Source: Hydrogenophaga sp. (GTDB taxonomy: Bacteria > Pseudomonadota > Gammaproteobacteria > Burkholderiales > Burkholderiaceae_C). Taken from it: 64,000 nucleotides of DNA. A program made the position numbers and the translations under genes. The DNA is taken from contig JACVCO010000014.1 in the NCBI GenBank assembly GCA_016741995.1, positions 47,276 to 111,275 of the forward strand. Direction: 5' to 3'. Below the pieces are notes generated by a model that did not search any database, was not told the origin of the DNA, and saw only the letters and a list, made by a program, of their open reading frames with translations. Positions 8,164-16,555 of this stretch are shown here, in pieces. How positions within the stretch are numbered: position 1 is the first letter of the stretch; the number at the start of each line of letters is the position of its first letter.

Positions 8164-8958
8164 TCATGCACGGTAGCTCGAATCGATGCGGTCGACCTGG
8201 CGCACCAGCGCGTCGAACACATCGCGCCCGGCGCCGTGGTTCGGGCTGAACTGCAGCGCGTCGCGCGTGCACTTTTCGGCGATGGCCTCGGGCACGGGCA
8301 GCGCGGCCTGCGGGCCGCCCATGCTGAAGGTGGCGAGCTGGATCTCGCAGGCGCGCTGCAGCGTCCAGAGGATGGCGAAAGTCTGCGGCAGCGTGGCGCC
8401 CCAGGCCAGCAGGCCGTGGTTGCGCAGGATCACCGCGGGCTTGCCGCCCATGCTCTTGAGCAGGCGCGGCCCTTCCTCGGCGTGGATGGTGATGCCCTCG
8501 AAGGCGTGGTAGGCCAGCATGCCGTGCAGTTGCGCGGTGTAGAAGTTGGTCTGCTGCAGGCCGTCCTTGAGGCAGGCCACGGACACGCCGGCCGTGGTGT
8601 GCGTGTGCATCACGCAGTGCGCGCCCTCGATGCCGTCGTGGATGGCGGCGTGCACGGTGAACCCCGCGGGGTTGACGCGGTGCGCCGAGCCGTCGAGCAC
8701 GTGGCCTTCGAGGTCGATGCGCACCAGGTTGCTGGCGGTGACCTCGCTGTAGTGCAGGCCGAAGGGGTTGATGAGGAACTGCTTCTCGCCGCGCGTCACG
8801 CTGTCGGGCAGGCGCAGCGTGATGTGGTTGTAGATCATCTCCGTCCACCCGAGCATGGCGAAGACGCGGTAGCAGGCCGCGAGCTCGAGGCGCGCGGCCC
8901 ATTCGTCGGGGTGCATGCCGCTGGGCAGCACGGTGCTGGTCTGAAGCGTGGCGTTCAT
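8164..8958 (-). CDS. Class II aldolase/adducin family protein
   Basis: 264 residues of the aldolase II / adducin head fold. Zinc ligands are seen in MHTHTTAG (two His) and later in RNHGLLAWG. Members are fuculose-phosphate-type aldolases, ribulose-phosphate epimerases or decarboxylases of hydroxy acids. GAGGAGA sits six bases before ATG 8958. It lies directly behind hpaI with a 19-base gap and so belongs to the hpa operon by position, although it is not part of the classical pathway. It may act on a methylated or branched homologue. Confidence 0.85.
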   Translation of the reverse strand: MNATLQTSTVLPSGMHPDEWAARLELAACYRVFAMLGWTEMIYNHITLRLPDSVTRGEKQFLINPFGLHYSEVTASNLVRIDLEGHVLDGSAHRVNPAGFTVHAAIHDGIEGAHCVMHTHTTAGVSVACLKDGLQQTNFYTAQLHGMLAYHAFEGITIHAEEGPRLLKSMGGKPAVILRNHGLLAWGATLPQTFAILWTLQRACEIQLATFSMGGPQAALPVPEAIAEKCTRDALQFSPNHGAGRDVFDALVRQVDRIDSSYRA

Positions 8959-8977
8959 GCGGTGTCTCCTCTCGCGT

Positions 8978-9805
8978 TCAGTAGGTGTTGGCGCCTTGCG
9001 GTGCGGCGTTCTTGAACCGGCCCAGCAGTTGCGCGGCACCGCTGGCCAGCAGCATGGTGTCGGCGCCCACGGCCACGAACAGCGCCCCCTCGGCGAGCCA
9101 CTGGCGCGCGCCGGCCTCGGTGGTGGCCAGGATGCCGGGCGCCTTGCCCGCGGCGCGGATGCGGCGGATGCCGTCGGCGATCACCGCCTGCACCTCGGGG
9201 TGCGCGGCGTTGCCACGGTGGCCCATGCTGGCGCTGAGGTCGGCGGGGCCGATGAACACGCCGTCCACACCCGGCGTGGCGGCGATGGCGTCGAGGTTCT
9301 TCATCGCGGCCGCGGTCTCGGCCTGCACCAGCACACCCACCTGCTCATCGGCCTCGTGCACGTAGCGCGCGTGCGCCTGCCAGCGCGAGGCGCGCGCCAG
9401 TGCGCTGCCCATGCCCCGCACGCCCACGGGCGCATAGCGCGTGGCGGCCACCACCTGCGCGGCCTGCTCGGCGGTGTCGATCATGGGCACCAGCAGGGTC
9501 TGGGCGCCGATGTCCAGGTACTGCTTGATGAGCGCGGTGCCGACCTCGCCCACACCCACCGGCACGCGCACCACGGGGTGCGAGCGCGCGTCGCCGAAGG
9601 CCTGCTGCGCGCTGGCCACGGCCTGAAGTTGCGCGAGCGTGCTGCGCACGTCGTTGGGTGCGTGCTCGCCGTCGATGAGCAGCCAGTCGTAGCCAGTGCC
9701 CGCTACCAGTTCGGTGCTGTAGGGGCTGGCCAGCGCGGCCCACAGGCCGATCTGCGCGCGGCCCTCGGCCAGGGCCTGCTTGAAGGAATTGACGGGGGTC
9801 TGCAT
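8978..9805 (-). CDS. hpaI: 4-hydroxy-2-oxoheptane-1,7-dioate aldolase (HpcH/HpaI)
   Basis: 275-residue class II (metal-dependent) pyruvate aldolase of the HpcH/HpaI family. The [15 protein letters not shown] and [10 protein letters not shown] signatures, the latter holding the metal-site region, are clear. It cleaves 4-hydroxy-2-oxoheptanedioate to pyruvate and succinate semialdehyde, the last step of homoprotocatechuate meta-cleavage. It follows hpaH by 20 bases in pathway order. Slightly longer than the usual 262-267 residues, with extra residues at the C-terminus. Confidence 0.92.
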   Translation of the reverse strand: MQTPVNSFKQALAEGRAQIGLWAALASPYSTELVAGTGYDWLLIDGEHAPNDVRSTLAQLQAVASAQQAFGDARSHPVVRVPVGVGEVGTALIKQYLDIGAQTLLVPMIDTAEQAAQVVAATRYAPVGVRGMGSALARASRWQAHARYVHEADEQVGVLVQAETAAAMKNLDAIAATPGVDGVFIGPADLSASMGHRGNAAHPEVQAVIADGIRRIRAAGKAPGILATTEAGARQWLAEGALFVAVGADTMLLASGAAQLLGRFKNAAPQGANTY

Positions 9806-9825
9806 GGCGACAGGGAACCGTGGGT

Positions 9826-10650
9826 TCAAACGAAACGGAAGCGCAGCACACCGAGCGGGCCGTAGTCGGCCTCGAAACGGTCGCCGGCTTTGGCGGGCAC
9901 GGGACGCGTGAACGAACCGGCGAGCACGATCTGCCCGGGCTGCAGGGTGTCGCCCCAGGGCTGCAGCTTCTCGGCGAGCCAGGCGATTCCGATGGCCGGG
10001 TGGCCCTGCACGCCCGCGGCCAGGCCGGTCTCTTCCACCGCGCCGTTGAGGCGCAGCACCGCGCCGCACCAGGGCAGGTCGGTGGTGAGCGGGTTGGCGC
10101 GGTAGCGTTCGTCGCCCTCGCCGATGACGATGGCGGCGTTGGCCGCGTTGTCGCTGATGGTGTCGAACACCTTGCGCGGGGCCTTGGTCTGGCGGTCGAA
10201 CTGCTCGATGCGCGCGTCGATGATCTCGATCGCGGGCGTGACGTACTCGGTGGCGGCCAGCACCTCGCCCACGGTGGCCTGGCCGCGGAGTTCGCGCTTG
10301 AGCACGAAGGCCAGTTCCACCTCCACGCGCGGCGAGAGGAAACGGTTCGCCGGGATTTCGAGTTCTTCACCGGCCTTCGCCACCAGCCTCATCGAACCCA
10401 GCAGCGTGCCGAAATCGGGCTCGTCGATCTGGCTGGAGAGTTGCATGGCGCGGCTGGTGAGGCCGATCTTGTGGCCGATGACCGGATCGCCCCGCCCGCG
10501 CTGCAGCGCCACCCAGGCGCGGCCGACGCGGTAGCCGTCGTCGATGGTCATGCCGGGGAAGCGTTGCGAGAAGTGCGTGAGCGGCTGGCGCGTCTGCGCG
10601 GAGCGGTCGAGCTCGGCGGCAAGTTGTTCGATGGTGGCGGCGTCGAGCAT
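9826..10650 (-). CDS. hpaH: 2-oxo-hept-4-ene-1,7-dioate hydratase
   Basis: 274 residues of the fumarylacetoacetase-fold hydratase family (HpaH, MhpD, XylJ). Typical stretches are [25 protein letters not shown] (metal-binding Glu residues) and [13 protein letters not shown]. It adds water to 2-oxo-hept-4-enedioate to give the substrate of HpaI. Identification as HpaH rather than a catechol-pathway hydratase rests on family likeness and on lying between hpaF and hpaI. One base separates it from the hpaF stop. Confidence 0.92.
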   Translation of the reverse strand: MLDAATIEQLAAELDRSAQTRQPLTHFSQRFPGMTIDDGYRVGRAWVALQRGRGDPVIGHKIGLTSRAMQLSSQIDEPDFGTLLGSMRLVAKAGEELEIPANRFLSPRVEVELAFVLKRELRGQATVGEVLAATEYVTPAIEIIDARIEQFDRQTKAPRKVFDTISDNAANAAIVIGEGDERYRANPLTTDLPWCGAVLRLNGAVEETGLAAGVQGHPAIGIAWLAEKLQPWGDTLQPGQIVLAGSFTRPVPAKAGDRFEADYGPLGVLRFRFV

Positions 10651-10651
10651 G

Positions 10652-11107
10652 TCAGGCCTTGGGGGGCGGCGCGAACAAGGGGTGGATGGAGCTGTTCTTG
10701 GCGTCGAAGACCTCGTGGCCTTCGTCCACCTGCGCGGTGATGCCGATGGCGCGCGTGGCCAGGTGCGTGGCGAAGTGCGCCTTGCACACGGTCTCGATGG
10801 TCTCGCCCGTGCGCCGGTGCACCTCGGCGCTGCGGCCCTTGGCCATGCGCAGGTTCAGGTAGACGAAGGCGTAGTCGCCACCGCGGCCCGCGGCCTCGCC
10901 GGCCGCACCGCCGTCGGCGATGGCCCAGTGCGCGGCCGGGAACGCCAGCACGCGCGTGCCGCCGGTGGGAAAGACCTGGCGGTCCTGCTCGTCGCGCACG
11001 GTGAGCAAGGCATCGCAGAGGCGGCGGCACAGCGCGCGCATGTCGGTGCCGCCGTCGGCGGGTGGGTGATCGAGATTGCCGCTGTAGAGGATGACGAGGT
11101 GGGGCAT
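10652..11107 (-). CDS. hpaF: 5-carboxymethyl-2-hydroxymuconate delta-isomerase
   Basis: 151 residues beginning MPHLVILYSGNLD; after Met removal the N-terminal Pro is the catalytic base of this tautomerase-superfamily enzyme. It isomerises 5-carboxymethyl-2-hydroxymuconate to the oxo form before decarboxylation by HpaG. Classical HpaF/HpcD is about 126 residues; the additional length lies in a glycine-rich loop (about 65-80) and at the C-terminus. It sits seven bases behind hpaD. Confidence 0.88.
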   Translation of the reverse strand: MPHLVILYSGNLDHPPADGGTDMRALCRRLCDALLTVRDEQDRQVFPTGGTRVLAFPAAHWAIADGGAAGEAAGRGGDYAFVYLNLRMAKGRSAEVHRRTGETIETVCKAHFATHLATRAIGITAQVDEGHEVFDAKNSSIHPLFAPPPKA

Positions 11108-11114
11108 GGCGGGT

Positions 11115-12038
11115 TCACAAACGCGAGACGGCCTGGAAGCCCTGCGCCGACGAGGCCTGCGGCGCGGGGATGGCGTGGCCGGTGACGGGCGTGACGGGGA
11201 ACACGATGTTGATCTGCCCCGTGCCCGAAGCACCGAAGTACGGCGTGATGACCTCGCCCTGCCCGCGGTACTCGCTCCAGCCCAGGGCGCCGAGCATCAT
11301 GGCCGTGTCGTGCATGAAGCCTTCGCCATGCCCCTTGACGGCGTACTCGGGCAGCATTTCGCAGAAGGCCTTCCACTCGCCGGCCTGCCACAGGCGCACC
11401 ACCTCGTGATCCATGGTCTCCAGGAAGGGGCTCCAGAGCTTGAAGGCGTATTCGGGCGCCAGGCCGTTCTGCGCGAAGCGGTGGCTGAGCGAGCCGCTGG
11501 CGAGGATGGCGACGGTGCCGTCGTACTCGTCTTCGATGGCCCGGCGAATGGCCCAGCCCAGGCGCGCGCTGTCGTTGAGGTAGTGGGCCATGCACAGGGC
11601 CGACACCGACACCACCTTGAAATGCTGGTCGGCATTCATGTAGCGCATGGGCACGATGGTGCCGTACTCCGGTGCCAGGGTGGTGGCGTCGTGCGCCAGC
11701 GTGTCCACCCCCAGGCCGTTGGCCACCTTGGCCAGCAGCCGGCCCAGACCGGGGTTGCCCGGGATGGCGTAGGGCATGTTGCTGATGAAGTGCGGCAACT
11801 CGTTGCTGGTGTAGTTGCCCGCCCACTGCCCGGCGCAGTTGATGTGGTAGCTGGCATTGACGAGCCAGTGGGTGTCGAAGATGACGATGCTGTCGACGCC
11901 CAGATCGCGGCAACGCTGGCCAATGGCCTTGAGGCCGTCGATGGCGTCCTGGCGCGTGCCCTTGCGCGGCCCATCGAACTCGCTCATGACGATGGAGGGA
12001 ACGTGGGTGACCTTTGCCACCAGTGCCAGCTTGCCCAT
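11115..12038 (-). CDS. hpaD: 3,4-dihydroxyphenylacetate (homoprotocatechuate) 2,3-dioxygenase
   Basis: 307-residue class III (LigB-type) extradiol dioxygenase. The N-terminal metal-site histidines are His12 (KVTHVP) and His57 (FDTHWLV). It opens the ring of 3,4-dihydroxyphenylacetate between C2 and C3 using Fe(II) and O2 and is the committed step of the pathway. Position between hpaE and hpaF, with every other lower-pathway enzyme present, makes the substrate assignment firm. Confidence 0.92.
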   Translation of the reverse strand: MGKLALVAKVTHVPSIVMSEFDGPRKGTRQDAIDGLKAIGQRCRDLGVDSIVIFDTHWLVNASYHINCAGQWAGNYTSNELPHFISNMPYAIPGNPGLGRLLAKVANGLGVDTLAHDATTLAPEYGTIVPMRYMNADQHFKVVSVSALCMAHYLNDSARLGWAIRRAIEDEYDGTVAILASGSLSHRFAQNGLAPEYAFKLWSPFLETMDHEVVRLWQAGEWKAFCEMLPEYAVKGHGEGFMHDTAMMLGALGWSEYRGQGEVITPYFGASGTGQINIVFPVTPVTGHAIPAPQASSAQGFQAVSRL

Positions 12039-12066
12039 GGGTCTTGTCTCCTGCGGTGCGGGCGCT

Positions 12067-13539
12067 TCACACGCCCCAATGCGGAATGTGGTGTGACCCC
12101 AGCGACACCGCCACGTTCTTGGGTTCCAGAAAGACTTCGTAACTCCAGGTGCCGCCTTCGCGCCCCGTGCCCGAGGCCTTGGTGCCGCCGAAGGGCTGGC
12201 GCAGGTCGCGCACGTTCTGCGAGTTCACGAAGCACATGCCGGCCTCGATGGCCGCGGCCACGCGGTGCGCCTTGCCCAGGTTCTCCGTCCACACGTAGCT
12301 GGAGAGGCCGTACTGGATGTCGTTGGCCAGGGCGATCGCGTGGGCCTCGTCCTTGAACGGGATCAAGCAGGCCACGGGGCCGAAGATTTCTTCCTGCGCG
12401 ATCTTCATGCGGTTGTCCACGTCGGCGAACACCGTGGGCCAGACGAAGTTGCCTTTGCTCACGCGCGCCGACAGTTCGGGCACGTACGAAGGCCGGTCGA
12501 GCCCGCCGCACAGCATCGTGGCGCCCTCCTTCGGGCCGAGCTCGATGTAGCTGCGCACCTTGGCCAGGTGGGCCTGGCTGATCATGGGGCCGACGATGGT
12601 TTTCTCGTCCTGCGGGTCGCCCACCACGATCTTCTTCGCGCGCTCGGCGAACTTCTGTGCGAAGTCGGCGTAGATGCTTTGCTGCACCAGGATGCGGCTG
12701 CCCGCGGTGCAACGCTCGCCGTTGTTGCTGAAGATCATGAACACCGCGGCGTCGAGCGCGCGGTCGAGGTCGGCGTCGTCGAAGATCACGAACGGGCTCT
12801 TGCCGCCGAGCTCCATGCTGAACTTCTTCAGGCCCGCGGTCTTCACGATGCGGTTGCCGGTGGCGGTGGATCCGGTGAAGCTGATGGCGCGCACGTCGGG
12901 GTGGGCGCACAAGGGTTCGCCCGCGTCGCGGCCGAAGCCGTGCACGATGTTGAGCACGCCCGGCGGCACACCGGCTTCGAGCGCGAGCTCGCCCAGGCGC
13001 GCGGCCGTCATGGGCGAGAGCTCGCTCATCTTGAGCACCGCGGTGTTGCCGAAGGCCAGGCAGGGCGCGGTCTTCCAGGTGGCCGTCATGAAGGGCACGT
13101 TCCACGGGCTGATGAGCGCGCACACGCCCACCGGGTGGAACAGCGTGTAGTTCAGGTGCGTGGGCGTGGGGTAGGTGTGGCCGTCCACGCGCACGCACAT
13201 CTCGGCGAAGTAGCTGAAGTTGTCGGCCGCGCGCGGCACCAGCTGCTTGCCCGTCTGTGAAATGGTCTGGCCGGTGTCGTCGGTTTCGGTGCGCGCGAGC
13301 TCGGGCACGTGCTTCGCGATGAGCTCGCCCAGCTTGCGCACGATGGCCGCGCGCTCGGTGGCGGGCCGGCCGGCCCAAGCGGGGAAGGCGTCCTTCGCGG
13401 CCTGCACGGCGGCGTTCACTTCGGCCTCGCCACCCGCGGCCACGTCGGCCAGGGTCTCCTGCGTGGCGGGGTTGGTGGATTCGAAGCGCGCGGCGCTGGC
13501 GACGGCCTGGCCGTTGATGAGGTGCTGGATCGTGGTCAT
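12067..13539 (-). CDS. hpaE: 5-carboxymethyl-2-hydroxymuconate semialdehyde dehydrogenase
   Basis: 490-residue aldehyde dehydrogenase superfamily member. Asn147 (SPWNVPF), the general base Glu243 (MELGGKSP) and nucleophile Cys277 (NNGERCTAG) are in place, with FTGSTATG for NAD+ binding. It oxidises the ring-cleavage semialdehyde to 5-carboxymethyl-2-hydroxymuconate. It starts seven bases downstream of the hpaG2 stop. Full length with no sign of damage. Confidence 0.93.
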   Translation of the reverse strand: MTTIQHLINGQAVASAARFESTNPATQETLADVAAGGEAEVNAAVQAAKDAFPAWAGRPATERAAIVRKLGELIAKHVPELARTETDDTGQTISQTGKQLVPRAADNFSYFAEMCVRVDGHTYPTPTHLNYTLFHPVGVCALISPWNVPFMTATWKTAPCLAFGNTAVLKMSELSPMTAARLGELALEAGVPPGVLNIVHGFGRDAGEPLCAHPDVRAISFTGSTATGNRIVKTAGLKKFSMELGGKSPFVIFDDADLDRALDAAVFMIFSNNGERCTAGSRILVQQSIYADFAQKFAERAKKIVVGDPQDEKTIVGPMISQAHLAKVRSYIELGPKEGATMLCGGLDRPSYVPELSARVSKGNFVWPTVFADVDNRMKIAQEEIFGPVACLIPFKDEAHAIALANDIQYGLSSYVWTENLGKAHRVAAAIEAGMCFVNSQNVRDLRQPFGGTKASGTGREGGTWSYEVFLEPKNVAVSLGSHHIPHWGV

Positions 13540-13546
13540 GGGGTGG

Positions 13547-14311
13547 TCACGCGGCGGTGATGGTGTTGTGCAGGTCGCCGATGCCGTCGATGGACGTGAT
13601 CACCACGTCACCGGGCTGGCAGTCGACCACGCCGTCGGGCGTGCCGGTGAGGATGAGATCGCCGGGGTTCAGGGTCATGAAGGACGTGAAGTACTCGATC
13701 AATGTGGCGATGTCGAACACCATGTCGCGCGTGTTGCCGCTTTGCGTGACGGCGCCATTCACGGTGGTCTGCAAGGCCAGGTTCATGGGATCAGCGATGT
13801 CGGCCGCGTCCACCAGCCAGGGGCCGATGGGCGTGCCCGTATCGCGGTTCTTCACGCGCAGGTTCGGGCGGTACCAGTTCTCGAGGTAGTCGCGCACGGC
13901 GTAGTCGTTGGCCACTGTGTAGCCGGCAATGAAGTCGTACGCGTCGTCGCGCTTCACGTGCTTCGCGGTGCGGCCGATCACCGCCGCGAGTTCGCATTCG
14001 TAGTGCATGTTCTGCACGCCCGCGGGCCGCACGGTGTGGCCGCGGTGGCCGATGAGAGAGGCCTCGCCCTTGGCGAAGGCCAGCGGCTCGGTGGGCGGCT
14101 TGAACGCGAGTTCCTTCGCGTGGTCGGCGTAGTTCAGGCCCAGCGCGAGCACGGTGCGCGCGCGCGGCACGGGGGCCAGCGGCGGCAGCCAGACCACCTC
14201 GTCGAAGCCGACGCGGCGGCCCTTGAACGCGGGCGTGAGCAGCTCGAGCTGGCCGTCGCTCTCCACGGCGTCGTGCACGGCGCCGGCCCAGGCGATGCGG
14301 GCGCGCTTCAT
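13547..14311 (-). CDS. hpaG2: Fumarylacetoacetate hydrolase family decarboxylase/isomerase subunit HpaG2
   Basis: 254 residues of the FAH fold, corresponding to the C-terminal half of the E. coli HpaG (HpcE) bifunctional protein. Metal-site residues appear in MHYECELAAVIG; GLNYADHAKEL and LTGTPDGVV are family hallmarks. With HpaG1 it decarboxylates and isomerises 5-oxopent-3-ene-1,2,5-tricarboxylate. Its ATG overlaps the hpaG1 stop by four bases, so the halves are co-translated as separate chains. Confidence 0.92.
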   Translation of the reverse strand: MKRARIAWAGAVHDAVESDGQLELLTPAFKGRRVGFDEVVWLPPLAPVPRARTVLALGLNYADHAKELAFKPPTEPLAFAKGEASLIGHRGHTVRPAGVQNMHYECELAAVIGRTAKHVKRDDAYDFIAGYTVANDYAVRDYLENWYRPNLRVKNRDTGTPIGPWLVDAADIADPMNLALQTTVNGAVTQSGNTRDMVFDIATLIEYFTSFMTLNPGDLILTGTPDGVVDCQPGDVVITSIDGIGDLHNTITAA

Positions 14312-14952
14312 GCCGGCACCTCTTCTTCAAAGCGCTGCAGAACGGGTTTGAGCCCGGGCGCGCTGACCTCGACGGCGTCGCCGGCCGCCACGCGCGGCCG
14401 CGTGCCATCGGGCAAGGCCTCGCTGCCCACCAGCAGCACATCACCAGGTTGCAGCGTCATGAATTCCGCCACGTCGCGCAACAGCGCGGGGATGTCGCGC
14501 ACCAAGTCGCGCAGGGTGGTGGTCTGCTTGTGCACGCCGTGGATGCGCAGCTCGATTTCCAACAAGGCCAGGCCATCGAGCCCGCCGAGCGCCGCCAGCG
14601 GCGTGGGTTCCAGCGGCAGGCCGAGGAAGCCGTCGCGGTTGCGGAACCTCATGGGCGGGCGGTAGTAGCTCGCGTGCGCCACGCTCACGTCGTTCACCAG
14701 CAGCGCGTGCGAGGGCTGGCCGTCGCCGCCGATCAACAGGCCCAGGCTGGCCGCGGCCTCCACGGCCTCGCCCGTGGGCAGTGCCACCGCGGTACCGTGC
14801 GGCGCGAAGGTGTTGGCGGTTTTCACGTACAGCACCGGCGCTTTCGGTGGGGCGAGGTAAGGCTTGTCCTGCATGCGCGGCTGCCACTGCGCCCATTCGC
14901 CGCGGAAGTTGAGCAAGGTGCCGTAGACCGTGCCTGGGGGAGTCCAGCTCAT
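14308..14952 (-). CDS. hpaG1: Fumarylacetoacetate hydrolase family decarboxylase/isomerase subunit HpaG1
   Basis: 214-residue FAH-fold protein matching the N-terminal half of fused HpaG. The stretch TVYGTLLNFRGEW and the C-terminal LQPGDVLLVGS are seen. In this half the metal-binding acidic motif is replaced by GQPSHALLVNDVSV, in keeping with a degenerate partner subunit. ATG 14952 overlaps the hpaR stop by four bases (ATGA). It is the first catabolic gene behind the regulator. Confidence 0.9.
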   Translation of the reverse strand: MSWTPPGTVYGTLLNFRGEWAQWQPRMQDKPYLAPPKAPVLYVKTANTFAPHGTAVALPTGEAVEAAASLGLLIGGDGQPSHALLVNDVSVAHASYYRPPMRFRNRDGFLGLPLEPTPLAALGGLDGLALLEIELRIHGVHKQTTTLRDLVRDIPALLRDVAEFMTLQPGDVLLVGSEALPDGTRPRVAAGDAVEVSAPGLKPVLQRFEEEVPA

Positions 14953-15425
14953 GCCGCTTCCTCGTCGATCGGTTCGTCCACGCCGCCCTCCAGGGCAATC
15001 ACCTCGTCGAGCAAGGCATAGAGCTGCGCGAGCCGCGCCTTGCTCAGGCGCTGCTCCAGCCAGCCGTAGTGCGCCTCGATGGTGGCCGAGAGCTTGCGCA
15101 CGAGCTTGAGGCCCGCGGGCGTGGCGCGCACCACGGTGCGCCGCGCGTCCTGGCTGCAACGCTCGCGGGTGATGAGCCCGTCGCGTTCCATGCGGGTGAG
15201 CACACCGCTGAGGCTGGGCCCCAGCAGAAAGGCTTCGCGCGCGATGCGGCCGGTTTCGATGCCCGCCGGGTCGCGCGCGTGCTCACCGAGCACGCGCAGC
15301 ACGCGCCACTGCTGGTCGCTCAGGCCGTGCTCGCGCAGGCTGGGGCGGGTGTGCTGCATCACGGCCTCGCGCGCCTGCAGCAGCAGGCGTGGCAGGTTGC
15401 GGTGGGTGAAGGCGGTGCCGGGCAT
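14949..15425 (-). CDS. hpaR: MarR family regulator of homoprotocatechuate degradation
   Basis: 158-residue winged-helix MarR protein (DQQWRVLRVLGEH, then SLSGVLTRMERDGLI, then the wing around QDARRTVV). HpaR represses the hpa meta operon and is released by aromatic pathway compounds. It heads the operon here, so it is autoregulated. No Shine-Dalgarno sequence precedes the ATG at 15425, and the -10 box ends eight bases before it, implying a leaderless transcript. A perfect inverted repeat overlaps that promoter. Confidence 0.92.
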   Translation of the reverse strand: MPGTAFTHRNLPRLLLQAREAVMQHTRPSLREHGLSDQQWRVLRVLGEHARDPAGIETGRIAREAFLLGPSLSGVLTRMERDGLITRERCSQDARRTVVRATPAGLKLVRKLSATIEAHYGWLEQRLSKARLAQLYALLDEVIALEGGVDEPIDEEAA

Positions 15426-15432
15426 GCGGTCG

Positions 15433-15461
15433 ATTATTTAACAAGTTAAATAAAACGGCAA
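15433..15461 (-). promoter_or_regulatory. hpa operon promoter with overlapping HpaR operator
   Basis: Reading the minus strand: -35 TTGCCG (15461-15456), a 17-base spacer, and -10 AATAAT (15438-15433). Within it lies a perfect inverted repeat TTATTTAAC-AA-GTTAAATAA (15434-15453), covering most of the spacer and the -10. This is very AT-rich against the local background and of the size bound by MarR dimers, so it is the probable HpaR operator. The predicted start of transcription is 15426-15425, the A of the hpaR ATG. The site may also influence the divergent gene at 15515. Confidence 0.85.
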
Positions 15462-15514
15462 CGCCACCAACCCTCCCGCACGTGGGTGTTTTCCCTGAGA
15501 TCAGAATCGCGCCC

Positions 15515-16555
15515 ATGAACCGATTGACCACACTGCTGGGCACGCGCTGGCCCCTGATTCAGGCGCCCATGGCCGGTGTGCAGGACGCGGGCCTGGCGAT
15601 CGCCGCGGGCGCGGCCGGCGCCCTGGGCTCGCTGCCCTGCGCGATGCTCGCGCCCGACGCGCTGCAGCGCGAACTGCAACGACTGGCCGAGGCCGGGCGG
15701 CCGTACAACGTGAACTTCTTCTGCCACACGCCGCCCGAGCCCGACGCGGCGCGCGAGGCCGCGTGGCGCGCCGCACTGGCGCCCTATTACGCCGAGATCG
15801 GGCAGGACGTGAACGCCGTGCCCGCGGGCGCGGGCCGCCTGCCCTTCAGCGCCGCGGCGGCCGACGTGCTCGAACCCTTCAAGCCGCGCGTGGTCAGCTT
15901 CCACTTCGGCCTGCCTTCACCCGCGCTGCTGGCGCGCGTGAAGGCCTGGGGTGCGGTGGTGTTGAGCTCGGCCACCACGGTGGACGAAGCGCGGTGGCTC
16001 GAAGCGCAGGGCGTGGACGCCGTGATCGCGCAGGGCCTGGAGGCTGGCGGGCACCGTGGGCATTTCCTGGACCACGACCTGACCTTGCAGACCGGCACCT
16101 TCGCGCTGTTGCCGCAGACCAAGGCCGCGGTGCGCGTGCCGGTGATCGCGGCCGGTGGCATTGCCGATGCCGCGGGTGTGCGCGCGGCCATGGCCCTGGG
16201 CGCCGACGGCGTGCAGGTGGGCACGGCCTACCTGTGCAGCGACGAAGCCACCACCAGCGCGCTGCACCGCGCCACGCTGCAGAGCGAAGCCGCGCGGCAC
16301 ACGCAGCTCACCACGCTGTTCACGGGCCGGCCGGCGCGGGGCATACCCAACCGCGTGATGCGCGAGCTCGGCGCGCTGCAGAACGCGGCGCCCGAATTCC
16401 CGCTCGCCACGGCCGCGATCGCGCCATTGCGGGCGCACTGGGAAAAGCAGGGCAAAGGCGATTTCTCGCCGCTGTGGTCGGGGCAGAACACCCGCGGTTG
16501 CCGCTCGACGCCCGCGGCGGCGATCACGGCCGCCCTGGCCGAAGGCTTCGCTTAA
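15515..16555 (+). CDS. Nitronate monooxygenase family protein
   Basis: 346-residue FMN-dependent TIM-barrel protein of the NMO / 2-nitropropane dioxygenase family. Seen are TRWPLIQAPMAGV at the N-terminus, the flavin-site AGGHRGHF near residue 180, and VIAAGGIADAAGV and GADGVQVGTAYL for phosphate binding. It oxidises alkyl nitronates such as propionate 3-nitronate to the aldehyde and nitrite. I start at ATG 15515 rather than GTG 15482, since homologues begin at the LLGTRWPLIQAPM segment. Its TAA and the TAA of the converging methyltransferase share the TTAA at 16552-16555. Confidence 0.9.
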   Translation: MNRLTTLLGTRWPLIQAPMAGVQDAGLAIAAGAAGALGSLPCAMLAPDALQRELQRLAEAGRPYNVNFFCHTPPEPDAAREAAWRAALAPYYAEIGQDVNAVPAGAGRLPFSAAAADVLEPFKPRVVSFHFGLPSPALLARVKAWGAVVLSSATTVDEARWLEAQGVDAVIAQGLEAGGHRGHFLDHDLTLQTGTFALLPQTKAAVRVPVIAAGGIADAAGVRAAMALGADGVQVGTAYLCSDEATTSALHRATLQSEAARHTQLTTLFTGRPARGIPNRVMRELGALQNAAPEFPLATAAIAPLRAHWEKQGKGDFSPLWSGQNTRGCRSTPAAAITAALAEGFA

